From NCBI GenBank assembly GCA_020849105.1, contig JADLGW010000054.1:1-62170 (forward strand): DNA of 62,170 nucleotides, given 5' to 3'. Made by a program: the position numbers and the translations under genes. The notes beneath the pieces are model-generated. The model saw nothing but the letters and a program-made list of their open reading frames with translations. It had not been told where the DNA came from and ran no database searches. This document shows positions 32,501 through 44,893 of this stretch, piece by piece (positions within the stretch are counted from its first letter, which is position 1; each line of letters opens with the position of its first letter). This DNA is from Phycisphaerales bacterium. GTDB taxonomy: Bacteria > Planctomycetota > Phycisphaerae > Phycisphaerales > UBA1924.

Positions 32501-32836
32501 GAGGCGATCGATCTGCTGGCGCCGGCCGAGGGAGCGGTCCGCGGCGGATTCACCGGCGACAGCGCCTGGCGAGTGGGGGAGTTCCTGAACATCCTTGGTC
32601 GCGCCCGTGTCGGGCTGGGGTTCGAGCCGGAGCGATTCAGTCTCGGTGAGGCTGAACTTCTTGAGGCGCACGCAACCCTGCTCAGGGCGCGGGGGGAGAA
32701 GGACCCGTCCACGCTCGCCTGCGTGCGGGGGTTGAAGCAGCTCTATTCGGCCTGGGATGAGGCGGAGCCCGGGAGGGGTTACGCCGCGAAGGCCGCGGAG
32801 TGGAGTGTGCCATCCGAGGCGACAGAGCCGGACTGA
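29534..32836 (+). CDS. Transmembrane Ser/Thr protein kinase with C-terminal TPR array
   Basis: 1100 aa from a GTG at 29534 with AAGGAGG 6 nt upstream. The kinase spans residues about 80-390: P-loop IGEGGFGSVFMAEQ, VALKIIK Lys, catalytic loop LIHRDIKPSNVL (about 205), DFG near 226 and TPEYMSPEQ. A membrane helix (AVIAASLVGAALLLGLAG, about 405-425) separates it from about ten TPR units of roughly 42 residues (GRLDEAEPYQREAM-type), which would lie outside the cytosol and sense protein partners. It is coupled to the upstream ECF sigma factor. GC-rich repeats make long antisense frames here; these are not genes. Confidence 0.93.
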   Translation: MAATAREVFEHAVGLTGAAREACLRGACGEDRALRTEVDGLLRAAERGAGFLESPTATLQAHGAAAATLAAPIREGPGTRIGPYKLLQLIGEGGFGSVFMAEQDQPVRRRVALKIIKLGMDTRQVVARFEQERQALALMDHPNIAKVLDAGATEAGRPYFVMDLCTGEPVVEYCDKNSLNIRERLGLFAQVCHAVQHAHQKGLIHRDIKPSNVLVSTQDGHPHAKVIDFGIAKATAAKLTEKTLFTEHRQMIGTPEYMSPEQAEGLLDIDTRTDVYSLGVLLYELLTGTTPFSREDLRSAAYAEIQRIIREVEPPRPSTRVSRSDATLAGVAARRHVEPRRLGTIIRGELDWIVMKALEKDRKRRYETASGLATDVRRYLSGEAVEAAPPSAVYRARKFVRRNRGAVIAASLVGAALLLGLAGTAWQARVASDRAAVALKAEGEAKAARDAERARADELKQVSDFQAGMLSQVDATAAGARLTEDVNRRFAAALEKANVPEPERAGLAEGFRASWARVNATDAAKALINTTILRPAVKAIGEQFKDQPVVDARLRQALATLYQSLGLYEEAYPLQESALATRRRLLGEEHPDTLASLNFMGLLLQYQGRLDEAEPYQREAMDTARRVLGKDAPFTLTCVNNMGGLLMDEGRLTEAEPYYREALRERRRVLGGEHESTITSIINMGQLLAAQGKLDEAERFFREGVEKSRRVLGDENQYTVTSISGLGGVLQQQGKRAEAETLVREALQKNRRALGEDHKDTITCIINMGDLLYEEGKYPDAERYFREALEKQRRVLGEDHPHTLTALSWLESVLRAQGKLAEAEPLCREMVEKSRRTRGQEHPKTLLAESQLATLLYAERKLPEAERCFREVLEKQRRVLGDEFPDTVTSIAWLGSVLNDQGKLDEAEPYFREALEKFGRVRGERDPWTVNAAANLGALLHDEGRFAEAEPYLRTALHGRSGALGEAHPATLRVLCKLGENLDVQGKHHEAIDLLAPAEGAVRGGFTGDSAWRVGEFLNILGRARVGLGFEPERFSLGEAELLEAHATLLRARGEKDPSTLACVRGLKQLYSAWDEAEPGRGYAAKAAEWSVPSEATEPD

Positions 32837-32893
32837 GGGCGTGGATCGTCCGGTCCCATTGCAACAAAGCGTGGAGGATCGGAACGCGAAAAC

Positions 32894-32915
32894 GCCGCCG
32901 AGGTCTCTCGGCGGC
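32894..32915 (+). terminator. Hairpin after the kinase gene (terminator candidate)
   Basis: GCCGCCGAG-GTCT-CTCGGCGGC, a perfect 9-bp stem with a tetraloop, 57 nt after the kinase stop. No T-tract follows, but position and stability fit a 3'-end structure. Confidence 0.5.
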
Positions 32916-32916
32916 C

Positions 32917-32967
32917 CCAGATTCCGCATCATTTCCCGGGTAGCAGGCCGATCGGCCGCATAGGGAG
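32917..32967. repeat. 51-bp repeat, copy near the left side of the copper island
   Basis: Bases 32917-32967 match 50413-50463 with only two differences by eye. The core is GCATCATTTCCCGGG followed by an AGCAGGCCGATCGGCC palindrome and GCATAGGGAG. The two copies are about 17.5 kb apart and in the same orientation. They could be relics of an integration or duplication, or a conserved noncoding RNA or repeat family. Confidence 0.7.
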
Positions 32968-33067
32968 ATCGGACGGCCGAGCGGGTCTCACCCAGTCCGC
33001 TCGTGCGACTGCATGAGGTGAGTCGAGTGTCCGTATCGACACCTTTCACGAGCCGCTTCTCTCTGGT

Positions 33068-33089
33068 GATACGGCCAATCGGCTGTATC
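33068..33089. repeat. Hairpin in the 511-bp gap before the copper island
   Basis: GATACGGCC-AATC-GGCTGTATC, a 9-bp stem with one G-U pair. Apart from this, the 51-bp repeat and the kinase terminator, the gap from 32837 to 33331 shows no gene. Its GGCC-AATC-GGCTG core resembles the GGCCGATCGGCC centre of the 51-bp repeat. Confidence 0.4.
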
Positions 33090-33331
33090 GGCTCGGTTTA
33101 CGCGCGACGAAGGGATGCTTCGATGCGAGTGGAGGAACCGAACCGGAGGAGAGCGTGGCGGCAATCCGCAGAGTGTCGGTGCGCCGCCGTCGGGCCCCGC
33201 CTTCCGACGCGGTGCTCAGAACCTCGGGATCGCCACCTGCTCGGGTGATCTCGGTAGCCCAAACATTCCCCGAGCCTCCGAGCGCGCCAAACCCGCCCAC
33301 CACAAAACGCCGATGAAAGTGGTGAACTCTC

Positions 33332-33352
33332 TACACCCCCAGGGGGTATGAT
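33332..33352 (+). promoter_or_regulatory. CsoR-type operator overlapping a -10 box (Cus operon)
   Basis: ACCCCCAGGGGGT (33335-33347) is a perfect palindrome around a central A, in the G-tract style of CsoR operators. It is joined directly to TATGAT (33347-33352), a good -10. The layout is the same as at 41052-41073 (GGGG-TATAAT). A CsoR bound here would block the promoter until copper binds. Transcription would start near 33358-33360. Confidence 0.75.
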
Positions 33353-33359
33353 CCTAAAA

Positions 33360-33788
33360 GTGGCCGTCGTGACCCGACTCATCCTCGCCCTCATGCTCGC
33401 CGTGCAATCCCTGCCGGGGCTTGCGGTCGAACGCTGCGCTGAGATGACGCTGGGCATGGGGATGTCGGCCGTTGACGCTACCGCGACGGACAACTCCGCG
33501 CGCCCCTGCTGCTCAGGTGGCAAAGGCGAGCCGACCGGTTCCGCGTGCACCAACAGCGATGCCGTGACGGTCTGCAAGTGCGGCACGCCGCGGCCTGAGC
33601 AGCCGAAGGCTCCGCCGTCGGACTCGAGGACTGATCAGGTCCAACTCGCTGCCGCAATCCTTCCGGGTTTCCTCGGCTTCGCCTTTGAAGCGGTGGACCA
33701 GCCGGCCCCCGGCGTGGGTTGGCTCGGCGCTCCACCAAAGCGCTCGGCGAACTCTGTTCAGTCCGTTCTGTGCGTTTGGGTGGTGTAG
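33360..33788 (+). CDS. Small secreted Cys-rich protein at head of the Cus operon
   Basis: About 142 aa. The frame opens at an ATG (33348), but that codon lies inside the operator/-10, so a GTG at 33360 or 33369 is more likely and the message would be nearly leaderless. An N-terminal hydrophobic helix (LILALMLAVQSLPGLA) looks like a signal peptide. The mature part has Met (MTLGMGM) and Cys clusters (PCCSGG, ACTNSD, CKCG) suited to bind Cu(I)/Ag(I). No family was recognised. Its place under a CsoR operator and before cusC suggests a periplasmic copper-binding accessory. Confidence 0.6.
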   Translation: MAVVTRLILALMLAVQSLPGLAVERCAEMTLGMGMSAVDATATDNSARPCCSGGKGEPTGSACTNSDAVTVCKCGTPRPEQPKAPPSDSRTDQVQLAAAILPGFLGFAFEAVDQPAPGVGWLGAPPKRSANSVQSVLCVWVV

Positions 33789-33847
33789 CGACTTGACGCC
33801 TTAGTGGCATTGCGCGCTGAGGATGTCGCCGCGTACTCCCGCCGTGG

Positions 33848-33873
33848 GAGTGGCTCATGAAAACGAGCCGCTC
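33848..33873 (+). other. Intercistronic hairpin before cusC
   Basis: GAGTGGCTC-ATGAAAAC-GAGCCGCTC forms a 9-bp stem (one G-U) 27 bp upstream of the cusC ATG. It may set mRNA processing or stability between the first gene and the pump genes. Confidence 0.4.
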
Positions 33874-33900
33874 CTCAACCCTTCTCACAGGACCACCACC

Positions 33901-35391
33901 ATGCCCGCTCGATCGATCGGCCCGCGCCGCGGTGGCGCGAGGGCGGCCGCTGACGCCCGTAGAAACCCGCCTCCGGCGTACCCCCGCCGCCGCCTGCTTG
34001 CGACGATGATCTTGACCATCGCCGGGGGCGTCTCGCTCACCGGGTGCGCCCTCACGCCGGAAGGGGCCAAGCAGGAGCAGGCCAAGCTCGAAGAGGTGGG
34101 TCGCCCGTACGAGCCGCCGGTGGGGCAGCGGGTGCTGCCGGAACTGCCGGCCTCCCCGACCTGGCGGGAGGTGTTGAGCCGCGCGTTCCTCGCCAACGGC
34201 GATCTGGAAGCCGCCTACTTCGAGTGGAAGGCGGCGGTGCAGCGGGTGGAGATCGCTTCGGCGTACCCGAACTCGAACGTCCAGGTCGGTTACTCCTACA
34301 TGTTCTCGTCGGAGAAGATGAAGACCTTCGACCGGCAGACGTTCTCGTTCGGTTTCGACCCATCGATGAACCTGTCGTTCCCGCCAAAGGTGCAGCAGAA
34401 GGGGAAGGTTGCGCTTGATGAAGCCCGGGCCGCGGGCGAACGGTTCCGAACGGCCAAGTTCGACCTGCAGCGTCGGGTGCTCAGCCAGTGGGCGGACCTG
34501 CGGATGCTCGAAGCCAAGCACGGTGTGCAGGTCGAGCAGGTCGCGCTCAGTCGCATGGCGATCGAAGCCATCCGGGCCAAGGCGCAGGCCGGCGGGGTCC
34601 AGCGGGATCTGCTGCGGGCAGAGGCGATGCTGCGGACGCAGGAGAACAACCTCCAGAACACCCAGGCCGAACTCTCCGCGATGCGGGCCGTGCTCAACGG
34701 CATGCTGGCACGCGACGCGAACGCGCCGATCGACACATCGCACGACACGCCGCGGGAGTTCGGTGCGTCCGATGCGCAGGTGCTTGCCGGTGCCGTGGAG
34801 ATGAACCCGGAGATTGCGTCTCTTGCCCGCCAGGCCGAGGGACGGTCCGATGCGCTCGAACTGGCCCGCATGCAGTGGATCCCGGACATCAATCCGTCGT
34901 TCATGTTCACGGGCAACATCTCTCAAGCGTTGGGCGCGACCGTGATGCTGCCGACAATGGTCGCGGAGATCCGCGGCGGCATCCGCGAGGCTGAGGCGAT
35001 GCTCCGGGCGGGTGAGGCCATGCTCAGGCAGACCCGCAGCGACCGGACCGCGACGCTGGTGGCCACGCTCGTGGCGATGCGTAACAACGAGCGACAGGCG
35101 GCGCTGTTCGAGGACACGCTGGCCCCACTCGCGGACCGTGTGCTGGGCAACACCCGCCAGGCGTACGCCGCGGGTTCGGCGATGTACCTGGACCTCCTCG
35201 AAGCACAGGGGATGACACTGGACACGCGGCTGATGGTGATCGAGGCCCGGGCGGCTCGCGATAAGCGCCTCGCCGAGCTTGAAGCCCTCACGGGAACGGA
35301 CGCCGAGATGTTCTCCGGCTCTCCCTCCGTGGTCCCCACGCTTTCTCAACCCACGACGACGGCCCGAGAGGAGGCCCCCCATGACCGCTGA
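33901..35391 (+). CDS. cusC: TolC-family outer-membrane efflux lipoprotein (CusC-like)
   Basis: 496 aa from the ATG at 33901. An unusually long basic N-terminus leads to a lipoprotein signal with lipobox SLTGC (Cys49). The body shows two TolC-type repeats of long coiled-coil helices (EIASAYPNSNVQVGYSY, then LRTQENNLQNTQAELSAM in the first; RQAYAAGSAMYLDLLEAQ in the second). It forms the outer-membrane channel of a tripartite metal efflux pump. It overlaps cusB by 11 bp. Confidence 0.88.
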   Translation: MPARSIGPRRGGARAAADARRNPPPAYPRRRLLATMILTIAGGVSLTGCALTPEGAKQEQAKLEEVGRPYEPPVGQRVLPELPASPTWREVLSRAFLANGDLEAAYFEWKAAVQRVEIASAYPNSNVQVGYSYMFSSEKMKTFDRQTFSFGFDPSMNLSFPPKVQQKGKVALDEARAAGERFRTAKFDLQRRVLSQWADLRMLEAKHGVQVEQVALSRMAIEAIRAKAQAGGVQRDLLRAEAMLRTQENNLQNTQAELSAMRAVLNGMLARDANAPIDTSHDTPREFGASDAQVLAGAVEMNPEIASLARQAEGRSDALELARMQWIPDINPSFMFTGNISQALGATVMLPTMVAEIRGGIREAEAMLRAGEAMLRQTRSDRTATLVATLVAMRNNERQAALFEDTLAPLADRVLGNTRQAYAAGSAMYLDLLEAQGMTLDTRLMVIEARAARDKRLAELEALTGTDAEMFSGSPSVVPTLSQPTTTAREEAPHDR

Positions 35392-37389
35392 GACCCCGAC
35401 CACAAACTCGCCCGCTCTCGCTCATCCGTCGAGTCCTCGACGCGGCCGGCTCCCGATGGTCCTCGCGCTGCTGGCGTTCACCGCCGGGGGGATCTATGTC
35501 GGTATGCGGTGGCACTCGACCTTCGAGCGCTGGCTCGTGCCCAGTGCAGGCAGCGCCGCACCGGCATCGCAGGGCAACACGGCGCCCGGCCCCGCGAAGA
35601 AGCAGCTCTGGACGTGCGGCATGCACCCGCAGGTGATCCAGGACCACCCGGGCGAATGCCCGATCTGCCACATGAAGCTCACACCGCTCGTGACGGGCGA
35701 CGCGGCCGGCACGCCGGCAGCGTCCCCGGATGCGCCAGGACGCAGCCTCGGCAACCGGGAGCGGAGAGTCAAGTACTGGCACGACCCGATGATGAACCCT
35801 CCATATATCTCGGACCGTCCCGGCAAGAGCCCGATGGGGATGGACCTCGTGCCCGTCTATGAGGACGAGGCCCAATCCTCCGGCGCCGAGGTCGTCATCG
35901 ACCCGGCGGTGGTGCAGAACATGGGCGTGCGCACGGCCGCCGTCGCGCGGGGCGTGCTCGCCCAGCGCGTCCGGGCCACGGCCATTATCGCGGAGCAAGA
36001 GCCCGCACGGACCGACATCAACCTCCGGGTGTCCGGCTGGATTCAGAAGCTCTACGCCGACACGGAGGGGATGACCGTCCACAAGGGCGACCCGCTCTTC
36101 GACCTCTACAGCCCCGACCTCCGACTCGCGGTGGAGGAACTCATCGCCGCGAGGCGAGCCGCGCGCGAGCCCGCCGGCGATTCGCTGGTGTCGGCGGCGG
36201 AGCTCCGCCTGCAAACGCTGGGGCTCTCCGACGAGCAGATCGCGCGGCTCGGGTCGCAGGAGCACGCGCCCGGGGCGATCGCCTTCGAGTCCCCCGTGGA
36301 CGGCATCCTGGTCGAGAAGGCCAACGCCTACAACGGCTCCTCGGTCATGGCCGGCCAGGTCGTCATGCGCATCGCCGATCGTTCGACCATGTGGGTGGAC
36401 GCCCGCGTACCCGAGGGGTCGCTCTCCCGTGTCCGCGTCGGACAGCACGCGGCCGTGACCGTGGATGCGCTCGGAGGCAGGGAGTTCAAGTGCGAGGTGA
36501 TCTTCATCCACCCCGACATCGACGAGGCCACCCGCACCGCGCTGGTGCGCATGTCCGTGCCCAACCCCGACGGATTGCTCCGGCTTGGCATGTACGCCAT
36601 CGCCAGGATCGACACGAGTTCCGCGCAGGAGGTCATCGTCGTCCCCCGCGAGGCGGTGATCGAATCGGGTGAATCGAGCCTCGTGTTCCTCAGCACAGGC
36701 AGGGGCCACTTCGTCCCGCGCCGGGTCACGGTCGGCGCCTCCGGCGCCGACGGCACGGTCGAGATAACCTCCGGCCTCGCCCTCGGCGAAACGGTCGTGA
36801 CCAGCGGCCAGTTCCTCTTGGACTCCGAGAGCCGGCTCCGCGAGGCCATCGCCAAGTTCCTGGGTCAGAGCACCGCCGCGCCCGCGCCGGGCCCCACCGC
36901 CGCGAACGCCGGTGCGCATCCGGCCTCGGACGCCAAAGCGCCCGCGGAGCTGGTCGATAAGGTGACCGCGGAGTATCTCGCCATCGCCGAACCTTTCGGC
37001 GAGGAGAAGCCCGACACTCCCCCGGCCAACATCGACGCGCTGCTCGCCGCGATCGACGCGCTCGCGGCCAAGGCCGGCGGCGCCGACGCCGGACGCCTCG
37101 CCGGCGAAGCCCGCGAGGCAACCCTGGCGATGCGCGGCCGAGCGACCGACGATCAGCGAACGCTCTTCAAGCGGGTCAGCGCATCCATCATCGCGATCGC
37201 GGACGCGATGCCGCCCTCGGACGCGGTCGCCGCCCCGCTGTACGTGGCTAACTGCCCGATGGCCAAGGCCGACTGGCTGCAACGGTCCGAGGAACTGGCC
37301 AATCCCTACTACGCGGAGGACATGAAGGAGTGCGGGAGCATCGTCCGTCGGATCGGCGACAAGCCCGCCGGCGGGAAGCGGGGTGCGCC

Positions 37390-37393
<4 letters not shown>
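35381..37393 (+). CDS. cusB: RND periplasmic adaptor with two heavy-metal-binding domains (CusB-like)
   Basis: 670 aa. One N-terminal membrane anchor (LPMVLALLAFTAGGIYVG); two metal-binding domains follow (TCGMHPQVIQDHPGECPICHMKL, about residues 75-100 and WHDPMMNPPYISDRPGKSPMG, about 128-150). Then comes the adaptor hairpin/barrel (AVARGVLAQRVRATAII, VDGILVEKANAYNGSSV). The last ~110 residues are a DUF3347-like domain (APLYVANCPMAKADWL...NPYYAEDMKECG) with its own Cys/Met ligands. It hands Cu(I)/Ag(I) to CusA and links CusA to CusC. The start overlaps cusC and the stop overlaps cusA (ATGA). Confidence 0.93.
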
Positions 37394-41031
<3,638 letters not shown>

Positions 41032-41051
41032 CCATCGAAAAAGGCGCCGCC

Positions 41052-41073
41052 GTATACCCATGGGGGGTATAAT
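41052..41073 (+). promoter_or_regulatory. CsoR-type operator with TATAAT promoter (copZ-csoR-copA operon)
   Basis: GTATACCC-ATGGG-GGGTATA is an inverted repeat of the CsoR type. Its right arm is the first part of a perfect -10 TATAAT (41068-41073). The start would fall near 41080, about 20 nt before the copZ ATG. CsoR encoded 360 bp downstream probably represses its own operon here. Confidence 0.85.
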
Positions 41074-41100
41074 GCTCCCCAGCCACGAAAGGACGAATCC

Positions 41101-41418
41101 ATGACCCCCACGCCATCACCCGAACGTCTCACTCCCACCGGCGCTCCGACCGTCACCTTCGCTATCGACGGCATGTCCTGCGGCCACTGCGTCGGGAACG
41201 TGACCCGCGCCTTGGAGGCAACGCCAGGGATTGCCGTCCGATCTGTCGCGGTCGGCACTGCCAAGGTCGAGGCCGACAGTCCGGCTGCCACCGCAGGCGC
41301 GCTGGCCGCGATTGAGGCCGCCGGGTACACCGCCACGGTCGCCGCATCCGCACCGCCAAAGACCCATTCCGGGTGCGGCTGCTGTGGGACGTCCAAGGCC
41401 GCGGGGCCGAGCGCCTGA
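41101..41418 (+). CDS. copZ: Heavy-metal-associated domain copper chaperone (CopZ-like)
   Basis: 105 aa. A single HMA domain with the metal motif GMSCGHC (Cys27, Cys30) and the ferredoxin-like pattern to EAAGYTATV. A short C-terminal tail adds GCGCCG, a second Cys cluster absent from most CopZ proteins. It carries Cu(I) in the cytosol to CopA and CsoR. It has an AAAGGA site upstream and follows the CsoR operator. Confidence 0.9.
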   Translation: MTPTPSPERLTPTGAPTVTFAIDGMSCGHCVGNVTRALEATPGIAVRSVAVGTAKVEADSPAATAGALAAIEAAGYTATVAASAPPKTHSGCGCCGTSKAAGPSA

Positions 41419-41460
41419 GTCACCGGACCACTGAGACACAGCACTGGAGATCATCGCATC

Positions 41461-41877
41461 ATGGCCAAACGCAACAAGCCATCGACACAGAGCACGCCCG
41501 CCGGTCCGCGCGCGTCCGCCGCCGCATCGTGCGGGTGCGGGATATCTGCCTCGAGCCAGATGGAGGCCGCGGCCGGCGTCGGACCGGGCGCACATGCCGC
41601 GGGCGTGGACGCGCAACTCAAGGCGGCCAACCTCAAGCACCTGCGGCGCATCGAGGGGCAGGTGCGCGGCATCGCCGCGATGGTCGATGAGGACCGCTAC
41701 TGCGCCGACATCATCACCCAGATCTCCGCCGTCCGCGAGTCGCTGCACGCGGTGGCGCGGAACCTGCTCCGCAACCACCTCACGCACTGCGCCGCCGCGG
41801 CCATGCGGGAGGGTGGGGCCAAGCGCGAGGAGATGACCGAGGAACTGCTGGACCTGCTGGGAAAGGTCACCCGCTGA
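41461..41877 (+). CDS. csoR: Copper-sensing repressor, CsoR family
   Basis: 138 aa with a ~50-residue Ala/Ser/Cys N-terminal extension (SCGCG) before the core. The core has LKHLRRIEGQVRGIAAMV, and metal ligands Cys81, His106 and Cys110 (RYCADI, RNHLTHC) spaced 25 and 4 apart, exactly as in CsoR C36-H61-C65. It binds G-tract operators as a tetramer and releases DNA when Cu(I) fills the site. Its two likely targets are at 33332-33352 and 41052-41073. The N-terminal Cys pair is unusual. Confidence 0.94.
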   Translation: MAKRNKPSTQSTPAGPRASAAASCGCGISASSQMEAAAGVGPGAHAAGVDAQLKAANLKHLRRIEGQVRGIAAMVDEDRYCADIITQISAVRESLHAVARNLLRNHLTHCAAAAMREGGAKREEMTEELLDLLGKVTR

Positions 41878-41909
41878 ATGGGCCCCTAACCGGGCCGGAG
41901 CGATGTGGA

Positions 41910-42166
41910 ATGAACGTCACACTCGGACAACTGATCGCCCGCTGGAAGGACGACCCCGGCGCGACCTACCGCACCTGGTTCCTGAAGGACCAGCAGGCAA
42001 GAACTTCCGCTCCATCCGCGTGGGCGTAAGGCTCTTCTTGGTCGCGCCCGATGCGCGGGAGGAGGATGTCCGCCAACAACTGGCACGGCCCGCGTTCCGG
42101 CGCGTGGCCGACCTTTCGGTGCGATTTCTGCCGTATGGCGAACTGGCCGTCAGCAGGGTGGTGTAG
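41910..42166 (+). pseudogene. Remnant of a type II restriction-endonuclease-like gene (frameshifted, internally deleted)
   Basis: The ATG at 41910 opens MNVTLGQLIARWKDDPGATY...WFLKD, an N-terminus seen in a group of restriction-type nucleases, but hits TAA at 42027. In another frame the sequence continues KNFRSIR and then a C-terminal-type stretch LFLVAPDAREEDVRQQLARP...RFLPYGEL up to 42166. The middle of the gene is missing. A deletion and a frameshift are the simplest reading. It lies between csoR and copA on the copper transcript and should be non-functional. The family assignment is from memory of the sequence pattern, so moderate. Confidence 0.55.
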
Positions 42167-42190
42167 CGGAATGCGAGTGAAAGGTCCACC

Positions 42191-42376
42191 ATGAGTTGCA
42201 ACTGCGGATGCCATGACGACAACCCCCCGGCGACGGGGTGGCGGAGGTTCGTGCCCCTGATCGTGGGCGCGGCGGTGGCGGGCGGGCTGATCGCCGGAGC
42301 GGTGCTCAAGGACCACAACTCGGGGAAGAGCCGGGTGACACCGCCACCGAGCGCCGCGGCGTCAGCCCGACCGTAG
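42191..42376 (+). CDS. Small single-pass membrane protein with N-terminal Cys/His motif
   Basis: 61 aa. Starts MSCNCGCHDD: three Cys in alternating positions and a His, a plausible metal site in the cytosol. One membrane helix follows (FVPLIVGAAVAGGLIAGAVL), then a short Pro/Ser tail. It lies 24 bp before copA in the CsoR operon. It could deliver or sense copper at the membrane. No homologue was recognised; the short length and lack of a strong ribosome site keep confidence modest. Confidence 0.55.
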   Translation: MSCNCGCHDDNPPATGWRRFVPLIVGAAVAGGLIAGAVLKDHNSGKSRVTPPPSAAASARP

Positions 42377-42400
42377 ACGGCGGTATTGCAAGGAACGACC

Positions 42401-44893
42401 ATGACCAGCCACGAACACGAGCACGGCTCGCACGAGGCCCCACGTCCATCCACGCCCCCCGCGGCTGACGTACGGACAGATCTACCCATCGAGGGCATGT
42501 CGTGCGCCTCGTGCGCGAATCGGATCGAGAAGCGACTCGCCAAGCAGCCGGGCGTCGCCTCGGCGAGCGTCAACTTCGCGACCAAGGTCGCGACGGTGAA
42601 GTATGACCCGGCGGCCACCGGGCCCGAGGCACTGGCCAGAGCGGTGGACGACATCGGGTACAAGGCGATTGTGCCCAGGGCCACGGACATTCTCGGCGTG
42701 CACGGGCGCGCAGGCGCGAATGTTCCACCCCCACATGGCCAGCCGGGGCGCGACCACGGGGCGATGCTCGCGGCGCAGGCAGGGAGCGGCGCGGGCGGGC
42801 ACGGCTCCCACGCCGCCCACGCCATGCCCGTCGCCGCAGGGGAAGACCACTCGGCCCACATGCACGTCGGGGAGAACGAGACCCGGCGGCTGCTCGTCAA
42901 GATCGTCGTCGGGGCCGCGCTCTCGCTGCCGGTGCTGGTGATCGCGATGTCGCACGGGCGGATCGCGGCGTTCGATGTTCCCTGGATCAACTGGCTCCAG
43001 CTCGCGCTGACCACGCCCGTCCTGGTCTGGTGCGGCGGGCAGTTCTTCAGCTCCGCGTGGAAGGGGCTCAAGCACTTCAGCGCGAACATGGACACGCTCG
43101 TGGCGATGGGCACCGGCGCGGCGTACCTCGACTCGCTCGCGGCGACGATCTGGCCGTCGTTCTTCGCGGGCGTGACCGGTGGAGCATCGCACGGCGCGGT
43201 GGCGACAAACGCGGCGAGCAGCACGCGGATGGTCCCGGTCTACTACGAGGCCGCGGCCGTCATCATCGTCCTGATCCTGCTGGGCAAGTACTTCGAGGCC
43301 CGGGCCACCGGGCGGACCACCGCGGCGATCAAGCGGCTGATCGGCCTGCAGGCCAAGACCGCCCGCGTCGTGCGCGACGGCCGCGAACTGGATGTGCCGG
43401 TCGAGACGGTGGTCGTCGGGGACCGCGTGCTGGTGCGGCCGGGCGAGAAGATCCCGGTGGACGGCAGGGTCGAGAGCGGCGGCTCGGCGGTGGATGAGTC
43501 GATGCTGACCGGCGAGAGCGTGCCGGTCGAGAAGCGCGAGGGCGACGAGGTGTTCGGCGCCACGATGAACACCACCGGGGCCCTGCGGCTGGTGGCGACC
43601 AGGGTCGGGGCCGACACGGCCCTGCGGCAGATCGTCCGCCTGGTGCAGGAGGCCCAGGGGAGCAAGGCCCCGATCGCGCGGCTGGCCGACAGGATCAGCG
43701 GCGTGTTCGTGCCGATCGTCATCGCCATCGCGGCGGCGGCGTTTGTCGTGTGGTGGTTCGTGTCGCCGCCCGAGTCGCGGCTGAGCATGTCGCTGGTGAC
43801 GGCGGTGTCGGTCCTGATCATCGCCTGCCCGTGCGCCCTCGGGCTCGCCACGCCGACGGCCATCATGGTGGGCACGGGCCTTGGAGCCGAGCGGGGCATC
43901 CTCATCAAGGGGGGCGAGGCGCTTGAGACGGCCCACAAGATGACCGCGATCGTGCTGGACAAGACCGGGACCATCACGCACGGCAGGCCCGCCGTGACCG
44001 ATGTGGTGGCCGCACCCGGGTTCGATGAGAGGGAGGTCCTCGGGCTCGCGGCGTCGGCCGAGCGGCACAGCGAGCACCCGCTGGCCGCGGCGATCGTGCG
44101 TGAGGCGACGGCCCGGGCCATCCCCCTTGTCGAGCCGGCGGCGTTCAACGCCGTGGTGGGCCACGGCGTGGAGGCGACGGTGGACGGACGGGGGTTGCTC
44201 GTCGGCAAGCCCCTACTGCTTGAGCAGCGCGGCGTGCCCGTGTCGCTCATGGCGAAGGCCGAGGAACTCGCGGCCCTTGGACGCACGGCGATGTTCGTGG
44301 CGGTCGATGGTCGGGAGGCGGGAATCGTCGCGGTTGCGGACACCATCCGGCCCGAGTCAAGGGACGCGATCGCCACCATGCACGGGTTGGGCCTGCGCGT
44401 CGTGATGATGACGGGGGACAACCGTCGCACCGCCGAGGCGGTGGCGGTGCAGGTTGGGGTCGATCAGGTCTACGCGGAAGTGCTGCCGAGGGGCAAGTCC
44501 GACAAGGTCAAGGCCCTCCAGGCCGAGGGTCACATCGTGGGTATGGTCGGCGACGGCATCAACGACGCCCCCGCGCTGGCTCAAGCGGATGTCGGCCTTG
44601 CTGTCGGCACCGGGACCGACATCGCGATGGAGTCGGCGGACATCACGCTCATGCGCGGCGACCTCCGCGCCGTGCCGCAGGCCATCGCCCTCTCGCACGC
44701 GACCATGAGGGCGATCAAGCAGAACCTCTTCTGGGCGTTCATCTACAACATCGTCGGCATTCCCGTCGCGGCGGGGGTGCTCTATCCCTTCACCGGCTGG
44801 CTACTCTCGCCGATCCTCGCGAGCGCCGCGATGGCGTTCAGCAGCGTCAGCGTGGTGCTGAACAGTCTCCGGCTGCGAGCCGGCCGGGGATGA
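42401..44893 (+). CDS. copA: Copper-translocating P1B-type ATPase
   Basis: 830 aa from the ATG at 42401, with AAGGA 7 nt upstream. N-terminal His-rich tail (HEHEHGSH), HMA domain with GMSCASC (about residue 33), then a His/Met-rich linker ([18 protein letters not shown]). The membrane part follows with the metal-transport CPC motif at 476-478. DKTGTITHG phosphorylation site near 519-525, SEHPLAAAI, and [11 protein letters not shown] hinge are intact. It pumps Cu(I) (or Ag(I)) out of the cytosol. It is the last gene of the second CsoR-controlled operon. Confidence 0.96.
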   Translation: MTSHEHEHGSHEAPRPSTPPAADVRTDLPIEGMSCASCANRIEKRLAKQPGVASASVNFATKVATVKYDPAATGPEALARAVDDIGYKAIVPRATDILGVHGRAGANVPPPHGQPGRDHGAMLAAQAGSGAGGHGSHAAHAMPVAAGEDHSAHMHVGENETRRLLVKIVVGAALSLPVLVIAMSHGRIAAFDVPWINWLQLALTTPVLVWCGGQFFSSAWKGLKHFSANMDTLVAMGTGAAYLDSLAATIWPSFFAGVTGGASHGAVATNAASSTRMVPVYYEAAAVIIVLILLGKYFEARATGRTTAAIKRLIGLQAKTARVVRDGRELDVPVETVVVGDRVLVRPGEKIPVDGRVESGGSAVDESMLTGESVPVEKREGDEVFGATMNTTGALRLVATRVGADTALRQIVRLVQEAQGSKAPIARLADRISGVFVPIVIAIAAAAFVVWWFVSPPESRLSMSLVTAVSVLIIACPCALGLATPTAIMVGTGLGAERGILIKGGEALETAHKMTAIVLDKTGTITHGRPAVTDVVAAPGFDEREVLGLAASAERHSEHPLAAAIVREATARAIPLVEPAAFNAVVGHGVEATVDGRGLLVGKPLLLEQRGVPVSLMAKAEELAALGRTAMFVAVDGREAGIVAVADTIRPESRDAIATMHGLGLRVVMMTGDNRRTAEAVAVQVGVDQVYAEVLPRGKSDKVKALQAEGHIVGMVGDGINDAPALAQADVGLAVGTGTDIAMESADITLMRGDLRAVPQAIALSHATMRAIKQNLFWAFIYNIVGIPVAAGVLYPFTGWLLSPILASAAMAFSSVSVVLNSLRLRAGRG

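Noticed and set aside
28844..33049. 1401-codon open frame on the minus strand across the kinase gene
   Set aside because: Antisense shadow of a GC-rich kinase with TPR repeats; its repetitive composition mirrors the TPR codons, and the plus-strand gene has clear catalytic motifs and a ribosome site.
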